Shown one piece after another: positions 1-8,207 of a stretch of 64,000 nt of DNA. Location of the stretch: the NCBI RefSeq assembly GCF_001305595.1, contig NZ_CP012401.1, positions 682,001-746,000 of the forward strand, written 5' to 3'. Origin of the DNA: Azospirillum thiophilum. Its GTDB lineage: Bacteria; Pseudomonadota; Alphaproteobacteria; Azospirillales; Azospirillaceae. The notes under the pieces are model-generated. The model did not search any database. It was given only the letters and a program-made list of their open reading frames with translations, and was not told the origin of the DNA. Position 1 is the stretch's first letter. Each line of letters begins with the position of its first letter. The position numbers and the translations under genes were made by a program.

Positions 1-217
1 ATCCGTCAAGGGAGATGGTCCGCCGCCGCTGCTGTCGATGAAACCGCCGGGCCGATGGGGCCGGACACGGCCGACTGTAGCATGCCCGCCCGCCCAAGTT
101 CACGCCGTCACCGCCTTCCAGGCGGCCCCGGATGCGGAATGCAGGAAACTTTGGCTCGACAAAGCCGGCCGCCCGCGCTTCTCTGCCCGGCGGTATCGAG
201 GAGGGTTCGGGCCGGAC

Positions 218-448
218 ATGCTGCAGGATTTCATCGAAAGCCCCCTGTTCGGGCTCGTGCTGTTCAACGTCGCCATCGTCTGGCCGCTGTGGCGCATCCT
301 GCGCCGGGCCGGGCTGACGCCCTGGTGGGCGCTGCTGGCGCTGGTGCCCTTCGGGCTGGTCCCGGTGATCGGCGTGCTGGCGCACAGCCGCTGGCCGGTC
401 CTGCCGGTGCGGCAGCCCCGCAAGACCAAGGCGCGGAGGACGGCATGA
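218..448 (+). CDS. Small membrane protein, unknown function
   Basis: A 76-residue protein is read from the ATG at 218. It has two hydrophobic stretches (about residues 8-24 and 36-53) and a short basic C-terminal tail rich in K and R, so it should be an inner-membrane protein with a cytoplasmic tail. Its stop overlaps the start of the next gene in an ATGA arrangement, which suggests translational coupling. The longer reading frame upstream lacks a ribosome site and has shadow-like composition, so the internal start is preferred. I do not recognise the family. Confidence 0.55.
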   Translation: MLQDFIESPLFGLVLFNVAIVWPLWRILRRAGLTPWWALLALVPFGLVPVIGVLAHSRWPVLPVRQPRKTKARRTA

Positions 449-687
449 GCGCGTTCGTCAACGGGCTGGAGCCCTGGCAATATTACCTGATCATCTCGCT
501 GGTGCTGACCTACACCATGGTCGCCGGCGGTTGGGTGCTGGCCAAGGCCGGACGCAGCCCCTTGTGGATCCTGCTGCTGCTGTTCCCCTATGTGAACATC
601 CTCGCCATCTGGGTCTTCGCCTATATGCGCTGGCCCTTCGTCGACCGCCCGGCCGGGCAGCCGGCGCTCCCCGCGGACGAGGGCTGA
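445..687 (+). CDS. Small membrane protein, coupled to the preceding gene
   Basis: An 80-residue protein starts at 445, overlapping the stop of the upstream gene by four bases (ATGA), with GGAGG-like sequence about 8 bases upstream. Two hydrophobic segments (about residues 13-34 and 39-58) are followed by an acidic, proline-rich tail. It has the same size and architecture as its partner, so the two may be diverged duplicates or form a two-part membrane complex; this is inference. No catalytic motif is visible. Confidence 0.6.
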   Translation: MSAFVNGLEPWQYYLIISLVLTYTMVAGGWVLAKAGRSPLWILLLLFPYVNILAIWVFAYMRWPFVDRPAGQPALPADEG

Positions 688-735
688 CCGAACCGCGCGA
701 CTTGCCCAAGGCAGTCTTCCCTCAAACCAAGTCAC

Positions 736-1326
736 TCAGGCGAAATCCGCCGCCAGCGCCGCCCGCATCGCCTCCGGCATCACCGCGAGGTGGCCGTAAT
801 CGGGGTGGTCGATGCCGATCAGCACCTGCGCGCCCGGCCGGCGGAACGCCTCGACCTGGGCGGCGGTGAAGTCGAAATGGATGAAATGGACCGACGAGGT
901 CTTGCCCGCCTCGTTCGTCCTCTCCAGGTCGCTTTCCGGCCGTCCGGCGATGCTCTGGCCGTCGAGCTGGATCCTCATGCGATCCTCGACCCCGCCCAGG
1001 CTGCCGAGGACGCGTTGGCGGCGCTCCGGGTCGTCGATCTCGAACATCACGGTGGCGACCAGCTCGCGCCCCTTGGGCACCAGCGGGTTGTAGGCGCCCA
1101 GCTCGTCGGCGATCTGCTCCTCCCCGCCCTTCTCGATGTGCAGCATCTCGTGGACCTGCTGCAGCATCGTCTCGTAATTCTCGAAATGGAAGGTGGCGTA
1201 GGGGCCGACGGCGATGCGGCGGCTCCGCTTGAGCGCCACCACCGCCTTGCGGCGCTCCGCCCGCTCGCGGGCATAGCGGTCCATCGGCAGGATGTCGGCC
1301 CGCGTGATCTCCGTCCTGATCGTCAT
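736..1326 (-). CDS. DUF3501 family protein
   Basis: A 196-residue soluble protein. I assign it to DUF3501 from its opening (ITRADILPMDRYA) and the HFENYETM region, both typical of that family. The ATG at 1326 is chosen because GGAG lies about 9 bases before it; an upstream TTG at 1341 overlaps that site. It lies 42 bases downstream of the Fe-S oxidoreductase gene and after rubrerythrin. This three-gene association recurs in proteobacteria and is linked to peroxide or oxidative stress. Its biochemical role is not known. Confidence 0.85.
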   Translation of the reverse strand: MTIRTEITRADILPMDRYARERAERRKAVVALKRSRRIAVGPYATFHFENYETMLQQVHEMLHIEKGGEEQIADELGAYNPLVPKGRELVATVMFEIDDPERRQRVLGSLGGVEDRMRIQLDGQSIAGRPESDLERTNEAGKTSSVHFIHFDFTAAQVEAFRRPGAQVLIGIDHPDYGHLAVMPEAMRAALAADFA

Positions 1327-1368
1327 GGCTTTCGTCTCCAAAAAACGGGCATCTCCAAAAAGGGCCGT

Positions 1369-2730
1369 CTACAGGACGATCCCATAGGCCCGGGCGAACA
1401 GCTCCACCGGATGCAGCTGCTCGGGACCGGAGCCGGCATCCTCGCCCTTCAGCCGCTCGATCCCCTGCATGATGTGCGGGCCGGCGATCGGGCATTCCGA
1501 CGCGACGAACCGCTTTTCCGATTTCAGCGCCTGGGTGGCGACCGGCTTGCCCACCTTCAGCGCCACCGGGAAATTCCCGGTCAGCACCCCCCAGGAGCCG
1601 CCATGGCCGGAGCAGCGCTCGATCACCTTCAGGTCGGCCTGCGGGATCAGCCGCAGCATCTCCGCCGCCTTCTGCCCCATGTTCTGGGCGCGGGCGTGGC
1701 AGGCGATGTGCAGCGCCACGCCGCCCGGCAACGGCCGCAGCCCCTCGGCCAGTCCGTCACGCCGGGCGATGTCGACGATGTATTCGCTGACGTCGAAGGT
1801 CGCCTGCGCCAGCCGCTCCACCGCCGCCCGGTGCGGCGCGTCCCGCGGCACGATCAGCGGCCATTCCATCTTCAGCATCAGGGCGCAGCTCGGCACCAGC
1901 GCCACCACGTCGTAGCCCTTGTCGATCCAGGAGCCGAGCGCCTGCGCCACCTTGGCCGCCTTGGCGTCGACGCCGGCGAGATCGCCCTGCTCCAACTGGG
2001 GCATGCCGCAGCAGGACGGATAGGCCACCTCGGTCTCCACCCCGTTGCGAGCCAGGATGGCGCGGGCGGCCATGCCGATGGCCGGGTTGTTGTAGTTGGC
2101 GAAGCAGGTGGCGTAGAGCACCGCCTTGCGCTTGCCGAAAGCCGGCGCCTCCCGGTTCAGCTCCGGCCGGTCCGCCTTGGCGCGCATCATCAGGGTCTTG
2201 CCGGTGAATTTCGGCAGATGCGCCTCGGCATGGACGCCGGCGACCTTTTGCAGGATGGGCCGGGTGAGGCTGTTGGTTTCCGCCGAGGCCCAGTTGGCCA
2301 CCGCCGCGACCGGGCGCGCCAGCTCGCCGTTGCGGTCGGTTTGGGTCAGCTGCTTCAGCGCGAAAGGAACGCCGTCCCTCTTCGCCTCCATCGCCCGGTA
2401 GCGCACCATCAGGTGCGGGAAATCCAATGCCCATTCGTGCGGCGGCACATAGGGGCATTTGGTCATGAAGCACATGTCGCACAGCGTGCAGGCGTCGACG
2501 ACCCCCTTGAAGGAGGCGGACGGCACGCCATGCAGCTCGGCATCCCCCGCCGCGTCGATCAGGTCGAACAGCCGGGGAAAGCTGTCGCACAGGTTGAAGC
2601 AGCGCCGGCAGCCGTGGCAGATCTCGAAGACCCGCCGCATCTCGGCATCGAGCGCCGCCTCGTCATGGAAGGCGGGATCCGTCCAGTCGAGCGGATGGCG
2701 GACGGGCGCCTCCAGGCTGCCTTCGCGCAT
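1369..2730 (-). CDS. Fe-S oxidoreductase with CCG domains (rubrerythrin-associated)
   Basis: A 453-residue protein of the heterodisulfide reductase/glycerol-3-phosphate dehydrogenase subunit C-like family. Two ferredoxin-type cysteine clusters lie near residues 38-50 ([11 protein letters not shown]) and 83-94 ([12 protein letters not shown]), so two [4Fe-4S] clusters are expected. Two CCG-type motifs follow (SCCGMP mid-protein and CSGHGGSWG later), the usual ligands of a non-cubane cluster or catalytic site. The start has AAGGA seven bases upstream. Its place between rubrerythrin and DUF3501 suggests it passes electrons to the rubrerythrin-like peroxidase, which here has no rubredoxin domain; the electron role is inference. 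Confidence 0.85.
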   Translation of the reverse strand: MREGSLEAPVRHPLDWTDPAFHDEAALDAEMRRVFEICHGCRRCFNLCDSFPRLFDLIDAAGDAELHGVPSASFKGVVDACTLCDMCFMTKCPYVPPHEWALDFPHLMVRYRAMEAKRDGVPFALKQLTQTDRNGELARPVAAVANWASAETNSLTRPILQKVAGVHAEAHLPKFTGKTLMMRAKADRPELNREAPAFGKRKAVLYATCFANYNNPAIGMAARAILARNGVETEVAYPSCCGMPQLEQGDLAGVDAKAAKVAQALGSWIDKGYDVVALVPSCALMLKMEWPLIVPRDAPHRAAVERLAQATFDVSEYIVDIARRDGLAEGLRPLPGGVALHIACHARAQNMGQKAAEMLRLIPQADLKVIERCSGHGGSWGVLTGNFPVALKVGKPVATQALKSEKRFVASECPIAGPHIMQGIERLKGEDAGSGPEQLHPVELFARAYGIVL

Positions 2731-2851
2731 GGGCGGTCCTTCCCGATGAATTGCTTCCCGGTGATCTTGGCGGGTCTTGGCGGGGTCTGACCATCCCCTC
2801 CCCCCTCGCGCGGGAGAAGGAGACGGTCAGAGGGAATGGCGGACGGCGCCC

Positions 2852-3265
2852 TTACAGCGCTTCCAGCGCCTTCTGGAACCGGCCGGCATGGCTCTTTTCG
2901 GCCTTGGCCAGGGTTTCGAACCAGTCGGCGATCTCGTCGAAGCCTTCGTCGCGGGCGGTCCTGGCCATGCCCGGATACATGTCGGTGTATTCGTGGGTCT
3001 CGCCGGCGATGGCGGCCTTGAGGTTGCTGCCGGTCTCGCCGATCGGCAGGCCGGTGGCCGGATCGCCGACCTCCTCCAGGAATTCGAGATGGCCGTGGGC
3101 ATGGCCGGTCTCGCCCTCCGCGGTGGAGCGGAAGACGGCGGCGACGTCGTTGTAACCTTCGATGTCGGCTTTCTGCGCGAAGTACAGATAGCGGCGGTTC
3201 GCTTGGCTTTCGCCGGCGAAGGCGGCCTTCAGGTTCTCTTCGGTCTTGCTGCCCTTCAACGACAT
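2852..3265 (-). CDS. rbr: Rubrerythrin, short form without rubredoxin domain
   Basis: A 137-residue ferritin-like di-iron protein. The N-terminal helix carries the [14 protein letters not shown] region and the second half repeats E-x-x-H pairs ([22 protein letters not shown]), giving the carboxylate and histidine iron ligands of rubrerythrins. Classical rubrerythrins are about 190 residues with a C-terminal rubredoxin; this one ends after the four-helix bundle, so a partner must supply electrons. The family reduces hydrogen peroxide in the cytoplasm. GGAGGAA lies seven bases before the start. The next genes downstream are an Fe-S oxidoreductase and DUF3501, and Irr is encoded upstream. Confidence 0.9.
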   Translation of the reverse strand: MSLKGSKTEENLKAAFAGESQANRRYLYFAQKADIEGYNDVAAVFRSTAEGETGHAHGHLEFLEEVGDPATGLPIGETGSNLKAAIAGETHEYTDMYPGMARTARDEGFDEIADWFETLAKAEKSHAGRFQKALEAL

Positions 3266-3365
3266 GACGGGTTCCTCCGGACGGTTGCGCCGGGCGTCCC
3301 ACGCCTGTGACTGATGTGCGCCGGCGTGGATTGGATCTTGTCACCAACCGTTCGTGAGGTCAACA

Positions 3366-3384
3366 GTCTGGACCGCTTCTAAAC
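3366..3384. promoter_or_regulatory. Possible degenerate iron-control (ICE-like) site upstream of rubrerythrin
   Basis: About 100 bases upstream of the rubrerythrin start is TTCTAAA, which matches one arm of the AT-rich box bound by rhizobial Irr. The other arm is degenerate: only 5 of 9 positions pair across the dyad. The neighbouring gene encodes an Irr-type regulator, which makes the site worth noting but not secure. Confidence 0.2.
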
Positions 3385-3415
3385 ACCGCCCCAACAGACG
3401 GCGCATCAACCGGTT

Positions 3416-3432
3416 TTGCGAGCCGCTCGCAA
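3416..3432. repeat. Perfect 17-base palindrome between irr and rubrerythrin
   Basis: TTGCGAGC-C-GCTCGCAA reads as a perfect dyad. It begins 34 bases after the irr stop codon. It lacks a T-run, so it may be a weak terminator of irr or an operator for the rubrerythrin operon. The sequence alone does not decide. Confidence 0.5.
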
Positions 3433-3465
3433 GCAGGATGCCAGCTTGATCCAGGTGCCGCGGCG

Positions 3466-3924
3466 TCAGGCGCCCGTACCGTTCTCGCCCTTGCCCTCGT
3501 CCTCGCCGGCCTCGACCAGGCGGACGATCACGTCGACGCGGGTGACACGGGTGCCCGCCGGGGGATTGGGCAGGTTCTGCACGATGAGGCGCTCGGCGGG
3601 AATGTCCTCGAGCCGGCCGGTGGATTCGACGAAGAAATGATGGTGGTCGCTGGTGTTGGTGTCGAAATAGGATTTTCCGGCCTCGACCACGACTTCACGC
3701 AGCAGTCCGGCGTCGGTGAACTGGTTCAGCGTGTTGTAGACGGTCGCCAGCGACACCGGCAGATCGGCGGCCAGCGCCTCGCCATGCAACTGCTCGGCGG
3801 TGATGTGCCGGTCGCAGCCTTCGAACAGCAGGCGGGCGAGCCCGAGACGCTGGCGGGTCGGACGCAGACCGGCACCGTTCAGCCGGTCGAGGGCTCGCTT
3901 GAAGGGACGTTCGGCGGTCATCAT
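3466..3924 (-). CDS. irr: Fur-family iron response regulator, Irr type
   Basis: A 152-residue Fur-superfamily protein. The N-terminal winged helix (LRPTRQRL, then SLATVYNTLNQF) precedes a dimerisation domain with the SDHHHFF histidine cluster, which binds metal or haem in Irr proteins, and the NLPNPPAG region also typical of Irr. The N-terminal GCPWHD haem motif of Bradyrhizobium Irr is absent, as in many alphaproteobacteria. The C-terminal tail is acidic and glycine-rich. Irr represses or activates iron and haem genes when iron is scarce and responds to peroxide. It is on the same strand as, and just upstream of, the rubrerythrin group. Confidence 0.88.
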   Translation of the reverse strand: MMTAERPFKRALDRLNGAGLRPTRQRLGLARLLFEGCDRHITAEQLHGEALAADLPVSLATVYNTLNQFTDAGLLREVVVEAGKSYFDTNTSDHHHFFVESTGRLEDIPAERLIVQNLPNPPAGTRVTRVDVIVRLVEAGEDEGKGENGTGA

Positions 3925-4080
3925 GGGCGCGGCCCCCGTACAGTCGGCTCAAAAAATCGGACATGCTGTCCGGGATCGGGCCGGCGACGCGTGGCCGCTG
4001 GCGAACCGCGGCACAAGGCCGCAGGTCGCTGAACTGTAAAACCATTCGCAAAGGCGACGCAAGCCATTGTCGCGCCGGAC

Positions 4081-4113
4081 GGAAGAGCGGCCGAACTCGC
4101 CGGCCGCTCTTCC
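4081..4113 (-). terminator. Hairpin terminator downstream of the nitronate monooxygenase-like gene
   Basis: A perfect 13-base stem (GGAAGAGCGGCCG and its complement) encloses a 7-base loop, 18 bases after the stop codon at 4132. No strong T-tract follows on the minus strand, so termination efficiency is uncertain. Confidence 0.6.
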
Positions 4114-4131
4114 GTTCCGGGACCGGACCGG

Positions 4132-5529
4132 TCAGTAACCGGTGGCGATGCGCTCGACCAGCTGCTTCACCGTCGGGATGAAGCCGTCGTTGTAGTAGGG
4201 ATCGCTGGCGAACCGATAGGCGTTGTGGCCGGCGAACATCAGCTGGTTCTCGCAGTCGTCGGTGTGGCTCACCGCCTGCAGGGTCTTCTGGATGCAGAAG
4301 GAACGCGGATCGGCGCGCTTGCCCGTCGTCCCCTCCTCGTTCTCCATCCAGTTGGAGAAGCCGCAGGCCGACAGGCAGCCCATGCAGTCGACCTGATCGT
4401 GCAGGATCCGCTCCGACTGCTGGGGGGTGACGAAGACCAGCGTGCTGTCCGGCGTCTTCAGGGCGGTGGTGAAGCCCTGGGACAGCCAGCCCTCGGCGCG
4501 CTGCTTGTCGCTTTCGGTGACATAGACCGGACGGCCGCGCGGGCCGACCGGGAATTCGGCCGAATGCTCGCCCACCGGCTTGGACAGATAGGCGACCTGG
4601 CGCTCCGACCGGGCCATCAGGTCCAGCAGGAAGGGGTTCTTCACCGCCGACGAATAGAAGCCGGTCGGCGAGAAGCGGTTCAGGAAGACGTCGCCCGGCT
4701 GCAGCGCGACGAGCTTGCGCTTCCACGCCATCGAGATCGGGCTTTCCTGGGTCAGCAGCGGGCGGGTGCCGTACTGGAAGGCGATCGGGCCCAGATCGGG
4801 GTTGTCGATCCAGTCCTCCCACTCGGACAGCCACCAGACGCCGCCCGCCATCACGATGGGGGTATCGGTCAGGCCGAAGCTGTTCATCATCTGGCGCAGG
4901 GCCAGGACGCGGGGGAACGGATCCTCCGGCTTCTGCGGATCCTCGGAATTGGACAGGCCGTTGTGGCCGCCGGCCAGCCACGGATCCTCGTAGACCACGC
5001 CGCCAAGATTGTCGCGGAACTTGTGGTAGGCGCGCAGCCACAGCGCGCGGAAGGCGCGCGCCGACGACACGATCGGGTAGTAGTGGACGCCGTAGCGCAC
5101 CGCGATCTCGGCCACCTTGTAGGGCATGCCGGCACCGCAGGTCACGCCGTGGATCAGGCCCTGGGAGCCTTCCAGCACGCCGTGCAGGATGTGCTCGGCC
5201 CCGCCCATCTCCCACAGGACGTTCATGTGGATGCGGCCCTGGCCGTTCGACGCCTCGTGCGCGATGCGCGCCTGGGCGATGCCGCCCTGGATGCCGAAGG
5301 CGATCAGCTCGTTGTGGCGCTCGCGCCGGGTCCGACCCTTGTAGATCTGCGGCAGAAGGTTGCCGTTCTCATCGTAGCTGTCGGCGTTGACACCCGAAAA
5401 GGTCCCAATCCCGCCGGCAGCCGCCCAGGCGCCGGAGCTTTCGCCGTTGGACACGGCAATACCCTTGCCACCCTCGACGAGCGGCAAAACCTCCCGGCCG
5501 GACATCGGCAACGGCTTCAACGCCTTCAA
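4132..5529 (-). CDS. Nitronate monooxygenase-like FMN enzyme with C-terminal cysteine cluster
   Basis: About 465 residues from the preferred start. It resembles the 2-nitropropane dioxygenase/nitronate monooxygenase TIM-barrel family: a GGIGTFSGVNADSYDE opening, HGVTCGAGMPYK, and the flavin phosphate-binding IVMAGGVWWLSEWE region. It is longer than the usual 320-360 residues and ends with a CMGCLSACGF cysteine group plus two further cysteines, suggesting an added Fe-S or metal site. Start choice: GGAGGG lies five bases before a TTG at 5529. An ATG at 5505, or a longer frame from 5643, is possible. Substrate is unknown. It appears to be monocistronic, with its own hairpin downstream. Confidence 0.75.
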   Translation of the reverse strand: MKALKPLPMSGREVLPLVEGGKGIAVSNGESSGAWAAAGGIGTFSGVNADSYDENGNLLPQIYKGRTRRERHNELIAFGIQGGIAQARIAHEASNGQGRIHMNVLWEMGGAEHILHGVLEGSQGLIHGVTCGAGMPYKVAEIAVRYGVHYYPIVSSARAFRALWLRAYHKFRDNLGGVVYEDPWLAGGHNGLSNSEDPQKPEDPFPRVLALRQMMNSFGLTDTPIVMAGGVWWLSEWEDWIDNPDLGPIAFQYGTRPLLTQESPISMAWKRKLVALQPGDVFLNRFSPTGFYSSAVKNPFLLDLMARSERQVAYLSKPVGEHSAEFPVGPRGRPVYVTESDKQRAEGWLSQGFTTALKTPDSTLVFVTPQQSERILHDQVDCMGCLSACGFSNWMENEEGTTGKRADPRSFCIQKTLQAVSHTDDCENQLMFAGHNAYRFASDPYYNDGFIPTVKQLVERIATGY

Positions 5530-5764
5530 CGAACCCTCCAAAGACCGAACGTGGCGCCGCGGGGGCGCCGGACCAAAAGCGGCGGACAACCAGACGACGA
5601 AAGGCTCCGCCGGAATCCGCATGGATTCCGGCGGGATCGCCATTGCGGTTCTATATATGAGGAATTGGCCCGCCCGACGAGTGGATTCAGCCCCTCGCGC
5701 AAAAAACGTTCACGAATTGCCGCAGTTGCGAACGGAAGCGCCGCCGTGCGGACCGCGGCTCCCC

Positions 5765-6517
5765 TCAGCTCCCCAAGGCCTCCGGCCCGAGGTCGCGGGC
5801 CAGCCGGCCGGGCGCATCGGTGAAGACCGCCGACACGCCCCAGCCGAACAGCTCGCGGGCACGGGCTGCGTCGTTGACGGTGTAGGCCAGCACCGGGCGG
5901 CCGGTGGCGCGATACTCCGCCACGCTGCCGGCGGTCTGGCGGTCCTGGTGGACGTTCAGCGTCGCAGCGCCGATGCGGTCGGCGATGGCGGCCCAATCGG
6001 CCGGCGGATCCCACAGCAGGTAGCCGCGCGGGTTCTCCGGCCACAACCGCCGCGCCACCTCCAGGCAGGGCACCTCGAAGCTGGACAGCAGAAGCGGCAG
6101 GCCGGCGGGCCACAGGCGGCGCAGCGTGTCGATCGCCGCCTCCGCCGTGGCCTCCTCCTGTCCCGGATAGGGCTTGATCTCCAGGTTGAGGCCGAGGCCG
6201 AGTTCGCGGACCAGCGCCACCGCCTCCTCCAGCGTCGGCACCCGTTCCCCGGCGAAACCGGCATCGAACCAGCGGCCGGCGTCGAGCTGCCGCAGCTCAT
6301 CCAGATCCAGCAGCGGGACGGGGCCGCTGCCGGTGGTGGTGCGGTCCAGCGTGTCGTCATGGATCAGCACCGGCCGGCGGTCGCGGGTCAGCATGACATC
6401 CACCTCCACCCAGCGGGCGCCCTGGCGGGCGGCCTCGCGGATCGAGGCGAGGGTGTTTTCCGGCGCGTTTTCCTTGGCGCCGCGATGGCCGATCAGGCGG
6501 GGAAGAGTCGACAGCAT
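5765..6517 (-). CDS. ugpQ: Glycerophosphodiester phosphodiesterase
   Basis: A 250-residue GDPD-family enzyme, which cleaves glycerophosphodiesters to glycerol-3-phosphate and an alcohol. Visible signatures are IGHRGAKENAPENT at the N-terminus (catalytic His and Arg), EVDVMLTRD (metal-binding Glu and Asp), VLIHDDTLDRTT (second catalytic His), and LNLEIKP (metal-binding Glu). No signal peptide is seen, so it is probably the cytoplasmic UgpQ/YhdW type. The ATG at 6517 fits the family's N-terminus. It is transcribed divergently from the aminomutase-like gene, with about 66 bases between the starts. Confidence 0.9.
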   Translation of the reverse strand: MLSTLPRLIGHRGAKENAPENTLASIREAARQGARWVEVDVMLTRDRRPVLIHDDTLDRTTTGSGPVPLLDLDELRQLDAGRWFDAGFAGERVPTLEEAVALVRELGLGLNLEIKPYPGQEEATAEAAIDTLRRLWPAGLPLLLSSFEVPCLEVARRLWPENPRGYLLWDPPADWAAIADRIGAATLNVHQDRQTAGSVAEYRATGRPVLAYTVNDAARARELFGWGVSAVFTDAPGRLARDLGPEALGS

Positions 6518-6583
6518 GGGTCTCGCGGGAGTAAGAGCGGTCGCTTTCCTACATGACCCATTCCGTCGAGACGGGAAAGAGCG

Positions 6584-7630
6584 ATGAAGGCCCTGCACAG
6601 CGTTTCCGATCTGGTGGCCGCCGGGCTGATGACGCCCGAGGCCGGCGACGCCGTACGCACGGTCGCCGACCGCTATGCCGTGGCGCTGACGCCGTACCTG
6701 CGCGAGACGCTGGCCGGACGTACGGCCCCCAAGGATCCTCAAGATCCGCTGTATGCGCAGTACGTCCCCTCTCCCGCCGAGGCGTACACCGCGCCGGAGG
6801 AGCGCGAGGATCCGATCGGCGACGTCGTGCGCAGCCCGGTCAAGGGCATCGTCCACCGTTATCCCGACCGTGTCCTGCTGAAGCCGCTGCACGCCTGCGC
6901 CGTCTATTGCCGCTTCTGCTTCCGCCGCGAGATGGTCGGTCCGGGCGGCGAGGCGCTGACCGCCGAGGAGCTGGACGCCGCGCTCGCCTATGTCCGCGAC
7001 CATGAAGAAGTGTGGGAGGTCGTCGTCACCGGCGGCGATCCGCTGCTGCTGTCGCCCCGCCGGCTGCGCGGCATCGTACAGGCGCTGTCGGCGATGCCCC
7101 ATGTCGGGGTGGTGCGCCTGCACAGCCGCATCCCCGCTGCCGACCCCGACCGCGTCACGCCGGAGCTGGTGGAGGCGCTGACCGCTCCGGACCTCGCGAC
7201 CTGGGTCGCCGTGCACGTCAACCATGCCGACGAGCTGACGCCGCCGGTGCGCGCCGCGCTGGCGCGGCTGGTCGACGCCGGCATCCCGCTGGTCGGCCAG
7301 ACCGTGCTGCTGAAGGGCATCAACGACAGCCATGCGGCGCTGGAGGCGCTGTTCCGCGGGCTGGTGCGCAACCGGGTGAAGCCCTACTACCTGCATCATC
7401 CCGACCTCGCCGCCGGCACCAGCCACTTCCGCCCCTCCCTGGCCGAAGGGCGGGCGCTGGTGAGCGGGCTGCGCGGCCGGCTGTCCGGCCTCTGCCAGCC
7501 GACCTACGTCCTCGACATCCCCGGCGGCCACGGCAAGGCTCCCGCCGCCGCGGCGTGGGTCGAGGAGGAGGGGGAGGGGCGCTACCGGGCGACCGACTTC
7601 ACCGGACGGGTCCACGACTACCGGGGCTGA
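6584..7630 (+). CDS. Lysine 2,3-aminomutase family radical SAM enzyme (KamA/EpmB-like)
   Basis: A 348-residue radical SAM protein. The CAVYCRFCF motif at about residues 105-113 gives the CX3CX2C ligands for the [4Fe-4S] cluster, followed by VVTGGDPLLL and the C-terminal KPYYLHHPD PLP-binding region found in aminomutases. The family converts L-alpha-lysine to beta-lysine, either for catabolism (KamA, about 420 residues) or for EF-P modification (EpmB, about 340). The length fits EpmB-like proteins, but no epmA or efp gene is in view, so the role is left open. The start is preceded by GGGAAAGAGCG. Confidence 0.85.
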   Translation: MKALHSVSDLVAAGLMTPEAGDAVRTVADRYAVALTPYLRETLAGRTAPKDPQDPLYAQYVPSPAEAYTAPEEREDPIGDVVRSPVKGIVHRYPDRVLLKPLHACAVYCRFCFRREMVGPGGEALTAEELDAALAYVRDHEEVWEVVVTGGDPLLLSPRRLRGIVQALSAMPHVGVVRLHSRIPAADPDRVTPELVEALTAPDLATWVAVHVNHADELTPPVRAALARLVDAGIPLVGQTVLLKGINDSHAALEALFRGLVRNRVKPYYLHHPDLAAGTSHFRPSLAEGRALVSGLRGRLSGLCQPTYVLDIPGGHGKAPAAAAWVEEEGEGRYRATDFTGRVHDYRG

Positions 7631-7643
7631 CGGCCCCCGCGCC

Positions 7644-8183
7644 TCACCACAAAGCCGGCGTGCCGAACAGCGGGTCGGGGTTGATCAGCGCGTTGTGGAC
7701 ACCGACGACCGAGGCGAAGCCGGTCCACAGGATCAGCGGCGTCCAGATCAGCGCGATGCCGCGGTCGTCGCGGGCCACCAGGGCGATGCAGGCCGACGTG
7801 ACGACGAAGAAGGTGATCGTCCAGGCCGCGGCGAGGATCGAGCTGCCCAGCGTGAAGTAGACGAGGCTGAAGCTGGCGTAGATCGCCCAGGTCAGCGCCT
7901 GGAGCCCGATCAGCAGGCCGCGGTCGCGGATGGGCCGCGCCGGATCCAACAGCCGGATGTCGCCCCAGATCTGGAAGACGTTCAGCGTGAACCACATCAC
8001 CGGGAACACCCAGCCGGGCGGCTGCAGCGGCGACGGCTGGTGGCCGGCGAAGGGTTGCGCCCCGCGTTCGACGAAGCCCCAGCCATTGACGATCAGCCAG
8101 AACAGCAGGGGCTGCCACCAGCGCACCCGGAAGGGGGCGGGCCGTGGCGGGGAGAAGGACGCATCGCTCATGTCCGGCGACAT
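7644..8183 (-). CDS. TspO/MBR family membrane protein
   Basis: A 179-residue polytopic protein with five hydrophobic segments and many tryptophans. The PPGWVFPVMW stretch near residues 55-64 is the hallmark of TspO/MBR (tryptophan-rich sensory protein), which binds porphyrins and modulates tetrapyrrole or stress responses in alphaproteobacteria. It ends 13 bases from the convergent aminomutase gene. It starts 24 bases downstream of the holA stop, on the same strand, so it may be co-transcribed with holA. Confidence 0.85.
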   Translation of the reverse strand: MSPDMSDASFSPPRPAPFRVRWWQPLLFWLIVNGWGFVERGAQPFAGHQPSPLQPPGWVFPVMWFTLNVFQIWGDIRLLDPARPIRDRGLLIGLQALTWAIYASFSLVYFTLGSSILAAAWTITFFVVTSACIALVARDDRGIALIWTPLILWTGFASVVGVHNALINPDPLFGTPALW

Positions 8184-8207
8184 AGCGCGCCCGGCAGTGC
8201 GGTCAAG

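Noticed and set aside
790..2790. A 666-residue open frame on the plus strand
   Set aside because: It is antisense to the DUF3501 and Fe-S oxidoreductase genes and its composition (H, R, G, Q-rich) is that of a shadow frame in high-GC DNA.
3366..3384. A firm Irr box call
   Set aside because: Only one arm fits; the dyad score (5 of 9) is too low, so it is kept only as a low-confidence feature.
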